Of a stretch of DNA of 64,000 bases, positions 44,579 to 53,004 are shown in pieces (position 1 is the stretch's first letter; every line of letters starts with the position of its first letter). A program made the translations under genes and the position numbers. This DNA is from JAXLYE01 sp046351595. Lineage in GTDB: Bacteria > Myxococcota_A > Polyangia > Palsa-1104 > JAEUJZ01. The notes beneath the pieces are model-generated. The model worked only from the letters and a program-made list of their open reading frames with translations, ran no database searches and had not been told where the DNA came from. The stretch lies in assembly GCA_046351595.1 (NCBI GenBank), contig JAXLYE010000006.1, positions 1 to 64,000 on the forward strand. The letters run 5' to 3'.

Positions 44579-45034
44579 TCAGCAGCTCATAGAGGCGGGG
44601 GCATCCATAGCGACAAGCGGTCGAGCTGGCTGGACGGACGAGTTGGCATCAGGGTGCGCTGTCCGGCTCATCAGCACCTCGAGCGGCGAGCGGAAGTAAG
44701 CGAGAGCCTCCTTGCGCGTCGGGAACTTCTTGAGCCACATCCCGACGCCATCAATCATCCAGCAGACGAACACCCAGTCGAACCCGCGCCAGCGAGGCCA
44801 CTTGCAGACCTCGCAGACGTAGCGCGCAGGCTGGCCGGTCTGCTCATCGAGGATGACCGCGCCCTTCAGCCGCAGCGTGATGAGCGCCCGCCGACCGCGG
44901 TGCATGCGCTGCCACCAGCCGACAAAGAAGCGGGCCTTGGCGTCGACGATCTCAGATGGGCGCAGCGGGCTGCGGCGGCGAGCGGCTGGGCGATGTTTGG
45001 TTCCGCGAGCAGCGACGGGAGCAGACAAGTTCAT
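44579..45034 (-). CDS. Unknown basic protein with a CxxC motif
   Basis: A 151-residue protein with no family I recognise. A basic N-terminus (RGTKHRPAARRRSPLR) is followed by a core with aromatic residues and a Cys pair (FFVGWWQRMHRGRR, YVCEVCKWPRWRGFDWVFVC, GMWLKKFPTRKEALAYFRS) that may bind metal or nucleic acid. The ATG at 45034 has AGGAGG at 6 bases; the longer frame to 45103 lacks one and would overlap the repeat region upstream. It is convergent with the zinc-finger gene and divergent from the RHH gene, sharing its promoter region with three GAGGYAAT repeats. Confidence 0.5.
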   Translation of the reverse strand: MNLSAPVAARGTKHRPAARRRSPLRPSEIVDAKARFFVGWWQRMHRGRRALITLRLKGAVILDEQTGQPARYVCEVCKWPRWRGFDWVFVCWMIDGVGMWLKKFPTRKEALAYFRSPLEVLMSRTAHPDANSSVQPARPLVAMDAPASMSC

Positions 45035-45074
45035 CTTGGCCTCCTGGTAGCGGGAGCTCTCAGCGAGCCGGCCA

Positions 45075-45126
45075 ATTAGAGGTAATAGAGGCAATTCCGT
45101 CAATAATTTCTTCTATTAGAGGTAAT
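45075..45126. repeat. ATTAGAGGTAAT repeats in a divergent promoter
   Basis: ATTAGAGGTAAT at 45075-45086 and 45115-45126, with a variant GAGGCAATT at 45088-45096. The copies are about 40 bases apart. They lie between the divergent genes at 45034 (minus) and 45190 (plus); a ribbon-helix-helix protein is encoded by the latter and is the obvious candidate ligand. Confidence 0.75.
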
Positions 45127-45189
45127 TACTCGTCGCGGCTGGAGGCTTGACATCCCACCGGCGCGGGGGACACTGCCGCCACCACCGCT

Positions 45190-45417
45190 ATGAAGAAGGT
45201 CAAGTTCAACGTCTACATCAGCCCGGACCTGGCTCAGGAGGTGCGAGAGATGGCCTTCGTGCATCGGCTTACGTTGGGCGACTTCTTCGAGGCTGCGGCG
45301 AGACGCGAGATTGAACGGCTGAGGACGGCAGAACATCCGCCACAAGAGTCAAAGCTACGCTCGGGTCGACCGTTACGCCCGTTGATGCGCGAGCCGACAC
45401 ATGACGGAAATGAATAA
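45190..45417 (+). CDS. Ribbon-helix-helix protein of element B
   Basis: A 75-residue protein: an N-terminal strand (KKVKFNVYIS), two helices (PDLAQEVREMAFVHRL, TLGDFFEAAARREIERLR) and a charged, probably disordered tail. It fits the MetJ/Arc/CopG fold used by plasmid copy-control, partition and antitoxin proteins. No toxin is adjacent, so an autoregulator or element maintenance protein is more likely. It parallels the RHH gene at 4646 in the left element, which is also near repeats and zinc-finger genes. Confidence 0.65.
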   Translation: MKKVKFNVYISPDLAQEVREMAFVHRLTLGDFFEAAARREIERLRTAEHPPQESKLRSGRPLRPLMREPTHDGNE

Positions 45418-45526
45418 GGTTTTGACGGTTCAATAGACAAATTTTGATTTATATTTGCTGAACCGATTGTCGGTTCCACTGCCATTATAACCAAAATTGC
45501 TTGGCGACGCTGCTACGGAGGAATAG

Positions 45527-47653
45527 ATGTCTACCGTCAAGGACGATGCTGGAAAGCAGACATCAGCGCAGGCTAGCCCCACGGCCTCTGCGACCACAGA
45601 TGCGGAAAATCCAAGCGTGGATGCCGGCAATGCGAAAGCCCAAGACGCATCTGAAGAAGCATCCCAAGCGACACCGCGGCTACAAGCTATTAGCAGGCAG
45701 ATAAGCGAATTTGTTCGATTAGGCCTAGAGGGCAAAAGCCCTGACATTGATTCCGCAAAACAAATAATGAACAATCTAGTTAGCATTCTGACTCCCACTG
45801 AACCGCAATTTAGCAATGAGCTGGAGTCCACGGTTAGTGAGCTCGCTGAAACACTGCGGCCAGACGCTCATAAATGGAACGATGCTCTCAAACTATTGGC
45901 CACTTGCTTTTCTGGAGCAGAGAGCAGTTCCGAGCATCCAAAAGCCGACAAGAGTTTTGTGCAAAAGGGGGCTGATGGGAGCAACATCTACCGTATTGAC
46001 TTAGAACTAGTTGACGCATTAACGGTACAGATATTCAAGCAGGGCAAGAAGGAAGAATTGATCGCATTCATCAGGAATCTTGCAGATTTTGATCTAGTCC
46101 GGTCCTTGGCTCGCTGCGTGCCTAAACTAAAACTAGACTTAGAAACTTTTGTCGCCATTCTCCATTGTGCGGATCGGCTCACTAAAGGCGATATGATCCG
46201 CGCCGAAGTATTGCAGCCACTTGGTCAGTGGATATGTGCGAACCCAGATACTGCAAAGCAAATCATTGATGATTGGCTCGCGAAGCGCGGTTCATCGCAG
46301 GAACTAAGCCATGATGCCATATTTTTCGTCGTAGTTGAGTTGGTGCAGAGCGTAGGCAGCGAATTGATGAACTGGCGAAACAAACTCTTAGATACAATTA
46401 GTCAATCGGATGACTTAATTTCGAGGTCCCTGGCTGTATTCCTTGCTTGCTTTGCTTGGCCTGCGGGAACACCTGCGACTACCCGCCACGCAGAAATGCT
46501 CCACCATGTTAAGCGCTCTCCTGAGCAACTCGTTGAAGTAGGCTTGCGGGTCATGTCTACTGACGCGAGAAAAGCTCCGCAAGAATCAGTAGAGACAGGC
46601 CTGGTTCTACTAGCCATGTTAAATGGCCGCGCTATCGTTACACCTCGTAAGTCACCAATTCTCATGTTTGCTGAAATAGTACAAAGCGTAGCTTACGCGC
46701 GTAAAAGTATGTCTCCTCTGCTTCCTATAGAACTTCTAAGAAAGGTCCTGGATACCCTACTTCATGCCCCTCTCACTCAAGAACATATTCCACTGGATTC
46801 ATTTCTTGCAGAGCTACTCAAAACCGAGCCAGCGCTAGCTCAGGATTTCCTTGGCCAGTGGATAATCAAACATAAAGTGGAGTTGCAAAGACGAGGAGAC
46901 TCTCTAAAAGAAATCTTCCCTCTGCTTTCTCCTTCCTTGTTGAATAAGTGGCTAATTTCTTTTGTCGTTCATCCTGATCCCAACTTGCGTAGCGCTGCCG
47001 CGCAGCTCTGGGATGGAGAAGCGAGAGTAACGCTAGACTACCTTAAAGACTTGTCCGCGGTAGAACTACAGGCCTTAGTGCATCAGCTTGCCGGCAGTTT
47101 GAGTAGTTCTCTCTTTGTGCCACTCATCGTAGAGATCGGAGCGTTGCGACCAGAATGTTTGCCTACAGTGACACAGATCCTGGTCGCAGATGGCATTGGC
47201 GACTGCTCTGCAACTTGTTCTGATTCAGTTGAACGATGCTGGAAAGCTTCCACATTGCCGGCAATACAAAGTGCCTATCAATTGATTCGCGAGAAACTTG
47301 AAGAGCACCGCACCACATGGGAGCAAAGATTAAAGATCCCAGAGCTTCGCACCTCTTGGCATAGTCATGGGCTCTTTGCAGAGCTATTTAACCGCCAAAT
47401 GCATCAAACGATGCAGGAGTACCGTGACTCAGGCCGTGCACTTTTCACAAAGATAGCTACAACAGTCAACCTGATTTACGGAGCCAAGAGTGTTTCTCCT
47501 TATAACCCGGATCAAAAAATAGAACTCAAGGCATACACTTCTAAGCTTTATGAGCAACCAATACTAGAAGTCATAGATAGCATTGGAGAAATAAGAAAGC
47601 GTGAGCAACATTTGGAGCAAGCCGCAAAGATGCTGGCGGAAAGAGGGAGGTGA
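45527..47653 (+). CDS. Alpha-solenoid protein of an AT-rich two-gene operon
   Basis: A 708-residue protein with an N-terminal disordered Ala/Ser/Gln-rich region (residues 1-50), then almost entirely helical units of about 35-40 residues with buried Leu/Ile (EELIAFIRNLADFDLVRSL, CVPKLKLDLETFVAILHC), suggesting a HEAT/ARM-like scaffold. The C-terminus (YNPDQKIELKAYTSKLYEQP, VIDSIGEIRKREQHLEQAA) is coiled-coil-like. No nucleotide-binding or catalytic motif is seen. The start has GGAGGAATAG upstream. It is 3 bases upstream of the next gene, whose ribosome site lies in its last codons, so the two are translated together. Codon use is much more AT-rich than in neighbours. I do not recognise the family. 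Confidence 0.65.
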   Translation: MSTVKDDAGKQTSAQASPTASATTDAENPSVDAGNAKAQDASEEASQATPRLQAISRQISEFVRLGLEGKSPDIDSAKQIMNNLVSILTPTEPQFSNELESTVSELAETLRPDAHKWNDALKLLATCFSGAESSSEHPKADKSFVQKGADGSNIYRIDLELVDALTVQIFKQGKKEELIAFIRNLADFDLVRSLARCVPKLKLDLETFVAILHCADRLTKGDMIRAEVLQPLGQWICANPDTAKQIIDDWLAKRGSSQELSHDAIFFVVVELVQSVGSELMNWRNKLLDTISQSDDLISRSLAVFLACFAWPAGTPATTRHAEMLHHVKRSPEQLVEVGLRVMSTDARKAPQESVETGLVLLAMLNGRAIVTPRKSPILMFAEIVQSVAYARKSMSPLLPIELLRKVLDTLLHAPLTQEHIPLDSFLAELLKTEPALAQDFLGQWIIKHKVELQRRGDSLKEIFPLLSPSLLNKWLISFVVHPDPNLRSAAAQLWDGEARVTLDYLKDLSAVELQALVHQLAGSLSSSLFVPLIVEIGALRPECLPTVTQILVADGIGDCSATCSDSVERCWKASTLPAIQSAYQLIREKLEEHRTTWEQRLKIPELRTSWHSHGLFAELFNRQMHQTMQEYRDSGRALFTKIATTVNLIYGAKSVSPYNPDQKIELKAYTSKLYEQPILEVIDSIGEIRKREQHLEQAAKMLAERGR

Positions 47654-47656
47654 CTT

Positions 47657-49849
47657 ATGCGGGATATTCTTGACTTCTATGTTAGATCTTTAGCAGAACG
47701 CGAAGATCTCGGAGAAGCACCGGAGTTCCGGCAGGACCTCGGCACGTTCTTTGATTGGCTTCTGGAGCGTCTTGGATACACCATACATATGCGTTCCTAT
47801 AAGCATCTTGGCACTAAGCGTGTCAAGAGTGCTGGACAAAGCCAGTGGGGGGTCGATATTCTCGCATCGAAATACGATAGATTTGGTGAATCGCATGTGT
47901 ATCTATTCGTTATGAAGCAGGGTGATATTGGCGCCAGAGAATGGGCTCCTAGTGATGAAGGCTCAATGTCCATGGATTTATGGGATGCAGCCACCAGATC
48001 AGCAGCCATTGACAAATGGTACGCACCAGCAGACCCGGCATGGAAAAGCAGAACTGTTGTAGCGGTCCATAATGGTGATCTACGTAAAGACAAGATCGGT
48101 GCGCAAGTTGAGACAACCATCCGCGACATTGAAAGCAAGCACGGTGTCAAGGTTGAGTGGTGGGATGCAGATCGGCTTGTTGCACTTACATTAGCAGCGG
48201 AAGGCGAGATTCCTGATGCGACCCTTTTTCCTCCGGCCGTGCGTCCGCATATCAGGATGGCGCTGGACTCACTAAAGAAGCCCATCTGCGGCAGCCAATT
48301 CGACTATGCCTCTATCGATCTATATCTAAACCGTGCTTTGCCGGGAACTGATACTCTTAAGAAAGAAAGCAATACTCCTGCTACTTTGCGGCTTCGCCGG
48401 CATCTAAGTGAGCTTGCGCTGGTATCGAGCTTAATAGAAGAACACGCTAGACGCGATGCAGAGGATACTACTCTTCCTACTTTGGATAGCATAGAGCGGA
48501 TGTCCAGCCGAGCGCTATCATGGGTAGATCGATTGCCTGGCGATGAGCGGGACGAGTTCATAGCTCAGGTAAGAAAGTCTTCAGGTAGTCAACCGAAGAG
48601 TCACGAGAGCAAAATACTAGAGGCTCTTCTGCACCTCGCTAATCAATATATTCGTAGAGCGTCGGCGTTGAGAGACAGATTAGAACCTGTGGTAAATGTC
48701 CGGAACAGCCTCTCATTGAGCGGATTCAGCGAACGCCTAGACTACCCCATCCGTGTTTTGCGCATTAGCGGTTACTTGGCTTCTGCGGGTTTGATCTCTA
48801 TCGACCTTTCGGCAAAGGACAAAGCTCTACAGTTTGCAGAGACTATCAGATTAATTTGGAACAGCAATCCGGGAGGGGCACTACTGCCTGTCACAGATGA
48901 TCAGATCATTGAAATCGCACTTGTATTTGAACTCTGGCTGCGGTTGGACCTCAAGCAGCACATCAAAGAGTTCTCAGTACTGATACTTGATCGATTCACC
49001 GCGCGAATAGAGCATGGTCTTCCGATGCCTGCGATATGGCAACGCGCTGCAGTACCGTTCGATGCTGACCAGAGACGAGTTTTAGCTGAAACCCTATTCT
49101 TGGGTCGCAATTCTGCACATCCTTCCTTTGAAGATAGTAGCAGTACCATCATAGTGTTACTAATATACCTAGCATACAAGACTGGTGCGCAAGTTGAGGA
49201 TTCTTTACTAAGCCGTTTCTCTGGAACTGGCGCAGGAACCCGAGTTATTTCTCTTCAATCATGGAAGCCAGATGAAACTGCCTCGCGAAAATGGTACATT
49301 GAAGATGTATCTCATGAAGGGATAACTCAAGTCTATACAGCTTCAACCGTTGTTAGCAGGCTCATGGGGGGTAAGAAATTCGATTCAACCGCCGAAAGGT
49401 TGGTTAGCGAAATCGAAACATTTCATACTTCACAACCACCTACTAGCCTAGCTGCAGCTATAGGGCTCCCTTCATTAGACAGACTGGCATGGAAACGATG
49501 GCGCATACCTATGGGTATGCATGCCATTGTCCCGATGTTAATGCCACCTTCAAGTGGTTCTAACGCTTCTGAATCAACACCAGCAATACCGCCCGCAGCA
49601 AAGGTTGCCGAAAGGCGGAGAAAATCCTCGAAGCCTCCTGCCGCGCCTTCAACCAGCCTAACACCGAAGGCCGCTCCTGCTTCAATGTCGGCAGCGTCTT
49701 TGCCAACTCCGCCAGCCAAAGACCTGCCAACAAACCCTATGGCACCAGCGTCCAAAGGCGCTGATGCTGGCGTCCCTGTAACGAAGCCAAGTTCGCCTGC
49801 GTCCGAGGTACTTGCCGAACCAACCGAGGCCAGTGACAAGAAGGCTTAG
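47657..49849 (+). CDS. PD-(D/E)XK-like nuclease-domain protein, partner of the solenoid
   Basis: A 730-residue protein. Residues 1-190 resemble an Mrr-like restriction endonuclease fold: DWLLERLGYTIHMR, then QWGVDILASKY (Asp67) and YLFVMKQGD (Lys87), which is the D...xxK pattern with Val85 where Glu or Gln is usual, then HNGDLRKDKIGAQVE and WWDADRLVALTL. The middle (190-600) is helical with no recognised motif. The last 110 residues are a Pro/Ala/Ser-rich disordered tail. The missing acidic residue means catalysis is uncertain. With the upstream solenoid it forms a two-gene AT-rich operon in a recombinase element, a typical place for anti-phage systems. The start follows GGGAGGTG. Confidence 0.65.
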   Translation: MRDILDFYVRSLAEREDLGEAPEFRQDLGTFFDWLLERLGYTIHMRSYKHLGTKRVKSAGQSQWGVDILASKYDRFGESHVYLFVMKQGDIGAREWAPSDEGSMSMDLWDAATRSAAIDKWYAPADPAWKSRTVVAVHNGDLRKDKIGAQVETTIRDIESKHGVKVEWWDADRLVALTLAAEGEIPDATLFPPAVRPHIRMALDSLKKPICGSQFDYASIDLYLNRALPGTDTLKKESNTPATLRLRRHLSELALVSSLIEEHARRDAEDTTLPTLDSIERMSSRALSWVDRLPGDERDEFIAQVRKSSGSQPKSHESKILEALLHLANQYIRRASALRDRLEPVVNVRNSLSLSGFSERLDYPIRVLRISGYLASAGLISIDLSAKDKALQFAETIRLIWNSNPGGALLPVTDDQIIEIALVFELWLRLDLKQHIKEFSVLILDRFTARIEHGLPMPAIWQRAAVPFDADQRRVLAETLFLGRNSAHPSFEDSSSTIIVLLIYLAYKTGAQVEDSLLSRFSGTGAGTRVISLQSWKPDETASRKWYIEDVSHEGITQVYTASTVVSRLMGGKKFDSTAERLVSEIETFHTSQPPTSLAAAIGLPSLDRLAWKRWRIPMGMHAIVPMLMPPSSGSNASESTPAIPPAAKVAERRRKSSKPPAAPSTSLTPKAAPASMSAASLPTPPAKDLPTNPMAPASKGADAGVPVTKPSSPASEVLAEPTEASDKKA

Positions 49850-50053
49850 TTAACTCAGAGAATCTTGAATCGATCTGTACAGCGGAATGTTACCTGGGCA
49901 AACTCTTCCGGTTGACGGATCTGTGAGGTATTAGGATGTAATTTTCCTAGCCAGTGTTATGTACAGAGACGTACATTTAGTTTTTTGGCCCTTCTGCCAG
50001 ATGCTCAGCTTGAATTAAGAGATTTCCGTCGCGTACTACGTTTTCCTTGACAG
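49850..50053. other. Right end of element B, no gene seen
   Basis: About 200 AT-rich bases between the nuclease-like gene stop and the right attachment core. I see no ORF with coding character and no long inverted repeat. Confidence 0.6.
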
Positions 50054-50059
50054 GATCCT
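50054..50059. other. Right attachment core of element B (GATCCT)
   Basis: Matches 41199-41204. Immediately beyond it the propeller reading frame resumes. Confidence 0.75.
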
Positions 50060-50675
50060 GAGGTGGGACGGTACGAAGTGGAGCTCGATGGCCAGCGGGA
50101 CGACGCGTACGCTCTACAGCGTCTGGGCGCTCGCCATCAACAACGTCTGGGCCGTCGGTGCAAACGGGACGATCCTGCGGCAGAGCGGCTCGACCTGGGG
50201 GCCCGAGAGCAGCGGCCGGACGGACACTCTCTACAGCGTCTGGGGCGTGGATCAGAACAACCTGTGGGCCGTCGGCGCGACCGGCACGATCCTGGTGCGC
50301 GCGGGCTCGCCGACCTGGTCTTCGCAGTCGGGAGCCGCCGCCGGGGTCACCTTGAACCGGATCTGGGGGCTCGACACCAGCCATATCTGGGCGGTGGGGA
50401 GCGGCAACACGATCTATTACAACAACGGCTTCGTGTGGTCTCTTTGGGACGCCAAGTTCGGGAGTGACTGGTACTACGACGTCTGGGGGACGAGCAAGAC
50501 CAGCGTCTGGTTCGTCGGCTTCTTCGGGACCGGGGGCGGCATCCGCTATGACGCGACGACTCCGAAGTATCAGGCGAGCGGCACGGACAATCCGCTGAGC
50601 GCGGTGTGGGGCGCGGGCCCGAACAACGTCTGGACCGTCGGAGATCACGGAACGATCCTGCAGTGGAGCCCCTGA
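50055..50675 (+). pseudogene. Propeller lipoprotein, 3' part separated by element B
   Basis: The frame resumes as ILRWDGTKWSSMASG and continues with four more repeats (YSVWALAINNVWAVG, YSVWGVDQNNLWAVG, RIWGLDTSHIWAVG, AVWGAGPNNVWTVG) ending GTILQWSP. It has no signal peptide or likely start of its own; the first Met at 50088 is internal to a repeat. It completes the gene starting at 39919, giving a reconstructed protein of about 634 residues. Confidence 0.85.
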
Positions 50676-50765
50676 AGGGAGTGCAGCGCTTGAGCAGAGC
50701 AGGCGTCTGGGCGCCGCAGCCCTGCGTGAAGCGCGACCGCGGTCGGGGGAATCCTAAGCAGTGCC

Positions 50766-50942
50766 ATGCGCACCCGAGCCGACCTGCCGCATAAAGTCTG
50801 CGTGTTCTGCGGGCGGCCGTTCTCGTGGCGCAAGAAGTGGGCGCGCGCCTGGGCCGAGATCACGACGTGCAGCGACCGCTGTCGCTCGGCCCGGCGCCGA
50901 CGGGAGCGCGCCTCCCGCGGCAGGCCGACCCCGCCCGCTTGA
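50766..50942 (+). CDS. DUF2256 zinc-binding small protein
   Basis: A 58-residue protein with Cys 12, 15, 35 and 39 and the signature CGRPFSWRKKW then TTCSDRCR, matching DUF2256. Members of this family are typically encoded next to cryptochrome/photolyase-related genes, as here (30 bases upstream of one). The function is unknown. Its C-x2-C...C-x3-C finger with basic C-terminus has the same general pattern as the element-borne zinc-finger proteins, with a longer inter-pair spacing (20 against 13-15). Confidence 0.8.
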   Translation: MRTRADLPHKVCVFCGRPFSWRKKWARAWAEITTCSDRCRSARRRRERASRGRPTPPA

Positions 50943-50972
50943 GCGCGACCCCTCGCGAAGAAGGAACGAGCC

Positions 50973-52622
50973 TTGCCGACCGCATTCTCTGCCCGCATCG
51001 CGCCCGCGCGCCCCGGCCCGGACGACGTCCGCAGCCGGCGCTGGATCTACGTCCCCTACGACCAGCTGACCGCGGAGGTGGGCCCGCTCGCCGGCGCGGA
51101 TCCAGCCACCACCGGGCTCGTGCTCGTCGAGTCGCGCGAGAAGGCGCGGCGGCGGCCGTACCACAAGAAGAAGCTGGCCGTCCTGCTGAGCAACATGCGG
51201 CACTTCGCGCTCGAGCAGGCCGCGCGCGGGTTCAAGGTCCTCTACCTCGCGGGCGACGGCAGCTTCGCTGAGCAGCTGGCGGCGGCGGTGCAGCGCGAGG
51301 GGCTGCGCGAGCTCGTGGTGATGCGCCCGGCGGAGCGCGAGCTGCGCGTCGATCTCGAGGCCGCGGTCGGATCGGGGCGGCTGCCGCTCAGCGTGGTCGA
51401 CAACGCCCTGCACCTGACCGCGCCGGCGGACCTGCGCGCCGCCGCCCCCGACGGTCCGCCCTACCGCATGGACGCCTTCTACCGGCAGGTGCGGCGGCGC
51501 CTCGGCGTGCTCATGGCAGGCGGCAAGCCCGTCGGCGGGCGCTTCAGCTTCGACGGCGAGAACCGCAAGGCGTGGCCCGGTGAGCCGGCGCCGCCGCCGC
51601 GCTTCTCGGTGCCGCCGGACGAGATCACGAGCGAGGTCCTGGCGCTGGTCGAGCGCACCTTCCCGCACGCCTGGGGGACGCTGGCCGGGTTCGATCTGCC
51701 GGCATCGGCCGCGGACGCAGCGGCGCTGTGGCAGCACGTGACCGCCCGCTGCCTGCCCTGGTTCGGACCGTTCGAGGACGCCCTCAGCGTTGAGGCGCCG
51801 GACCTGTTCCACAGCAAGGTCAGCGCCGTCGTCAACCTCGGGCGGCTGGTGCCGCGGCGGCTCGTCGCCGACACCGAGGCGCTGTATCAAGAAGGCGCGC
51901 TGCCGCTGCCGAGCGCCGAGGGGTTCATCCGGCAGCTGCTCGGCTGGCGCGAGTTCGTGCGCCACGTGCACGAGGCCACCGACGGGTTCCGCACGCTGGA
52001 GCCGGGCGCTGCGCCGAGCGCGCTCGCGGCCGCGGAGCCGCTGCCCGCGGTGTTCTGGGGCGGCGCGCCGAGCGGCCTGCGCTGCCTGGACCACGTGATC
52101 GAGCGCGTGCACGGCGAGGGCTACTCGCACCACATCACGCGGCTCATGGTCCTGTCGAACCTGGCGACGCTGCTCGGGGTGTCGCCGCGCGCCCTGTGCG
52201 ACTGGTTCTGGATCGCGTATGTCGACGCCTACGACTGGGTCGTCGAGCCGAACGTGCTGGCGATGGGGACGTACGGGGCCGGCGGGCTGATGACGACCAA
52301 GCCCTACGTCTCGGGCGCCGCGTACCTGCACAAGATGGGCGACGCCTGCGACGGCTGCCGCTTCGACCCGGGCGGCGGCGCGACGGCGTGCCCGATCACG
52401 CCGATGTACTGGGCGTTCCTCGACCGCAACCGCGAGCGCCTCGCCCCGAACGAGCGCATGAAGCTGCCGCTGGCCAGCGCGGCGCGGCGCACCCCGGCGC
52501 AGCGGCAGGGCGACCACGCCGTGACCGAGCGCGTGCGGGCGGCGCTGGCCGCAGGCCGCGAGATCCCCGCGGACGTCGTCGAGCGCGCGACCCGCGGCCC
52601 CAGCCTGTTCGACTCCGGCTGA
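50973..52622 (+). CDS. phrB: FeS-type bacterial (6-4) photolyase/cryptochrome (PhrB-like)
   Basis: A 549-residue flavoprotein. The N-terminal alpha/beta domain (residues 22-160, IYVPYDQLTAEVGP, LVLVESREKARRRPYHKKKL) binds the lumazine antenna in relatives; the helical C-terminal domain binds FAD. The cysteines of the 4Fe-4S cluster can be placed at LRCLDHVIERV and GDACDGCRFDPGGG...ACPI. LMVLSNLATLLGVSP and PYVSGAAYLHKMGD are strongly conserved in the FeS-BCP group. It repairs UV (6-4) photoproducts or acts as a light sensor. The start appears to be TTG at 50973 with AAGGA 7 bases upstream. It follows DUF2256, the usual neighbour. Confidence 0.9.
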   Translation: MPTAFSARIAPARPGPDDVRSRRWIYVPYDQLTAEVGPLAGADPATTGLVLVESREKARRRPYHKKKLAVLLSNMRHFALEQAARGFKVLYLAGDGSFAEQLAAAVQREGLRELVVMRPAERELRVDLEAAVGSGRLPLSVVDNALHLTAPADLRAAAPDGPPYRMDAFYRQVRRRLGVLMAGGKPVGGRFSFDGENRKAWPGEPAPPPRFSVPPDEITSEVLALVERTFPHAWGTLAGFDLPASAADAAALWQHVTARCLPWFGPFEDALSVEAPDLFHSKVSAVVNLGRLVPRRLVADTEALYQEGALPLPSAEGFIRQLLGWREFVRHVHEATDGFRTLEPGAAPSALAAAEPLPAVFWGGAPSGLRCLDHVIERVHGEGYSHHITRLMVLSNLATLLGVSPRALCDWFWIAYVDAYDWVVEPNVLAMGTYGAGGLMTTKPYVSGAAYLHKMGDACDGCRFDPGGGATACPITPMYWAFLDRNRERLAPNERMKLPLASAARRTPAQRQGDHAVTERVRAALAAGREIPADVVERATRGPSLFDSG

Positions 52623-52651
52623 GCGCGGGTCCGCCGTCGAATACGCGCCGG

Positions 52652-52933
52652 TTATTGCTCGTCTTCGGAGCCGAGCGCGGTCTTATGCGCACTCTCCAGC
52701 GCGAAGCGCGGGCGCCGCTCGCCGCCGAGCTCCACCTGTCCGGTGAACATCGCAAAGGGGCGCACCCACAGCGCGCCCTCGCCGTACAGCGGCCGGTAGA
52801 CCACGACCGGCTCCAGCGTCTCGCTGTGGCGCGCGACGCCGTAGACCTCGTAGCGGCCGCCCTTGTAGTGGCGGTAGATGCCGGTGGGCAGGGGGGGCAG
52901 CGGGGGAACCGGGCGGTCTTGATCGGGGTTCAT
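52652..52933 (-). CDS. DUF1653 protein
   Basis: A 93-residue protein containing the DUF1653 core: GIYRHYKGGRYEVYGVARHSE, VVVYRPLYGEGALWVRP and MFTGQVELGG. Function unknown; usually a lone small cytoplasmic protein. It converges on the photolyase gene, 29 bases apart. Confidence 0.85.
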   Translation of the reverse strand: MNPDQDRPVPPLPPLPTGIYRHYKGGRYEVYGVARHSETLEPVVVYRPLYGEGALWVRPFAMFTGQVELGGERRPRFALESAHKTALGSEDEQ

Positions 52934-53004
52934 GGGGCTCCTGGAGGAGCCCGCAGGGTATCACTCTCTGGCGCGACGGCCTCGGGCTGGGCCGCCGCTC
53001 GCCG

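Larger units (their letters stand above)
41199..50059. mobile_element. Element B: 8.86-kb serine-recombinase element inside a propeller gene
   Basis: The ends are fixed by the in-frame split of the propeller gene and the 6-bp identity GATCCT at 41199-41204 and 50054-50059. The element carries a serine recombinase (41262), a zinc-finger/coiled-coil protein (42754), an unknown gene (44579-45034, minus), a ribbon-helix-helix gene (45190) and an AT-rich two-gene operon (45527-49849). Base composition falls sharply from about 45.4 kb to 50.05 kb, which marks the operon as acquired from a different source from the rest of the element. Confidence 0.85.

Noticed and set aside
50754..52517. 587-codon minus-strand open frame
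   Set aside because: Antisense to the photolyase gene and DUF2256; no motif.
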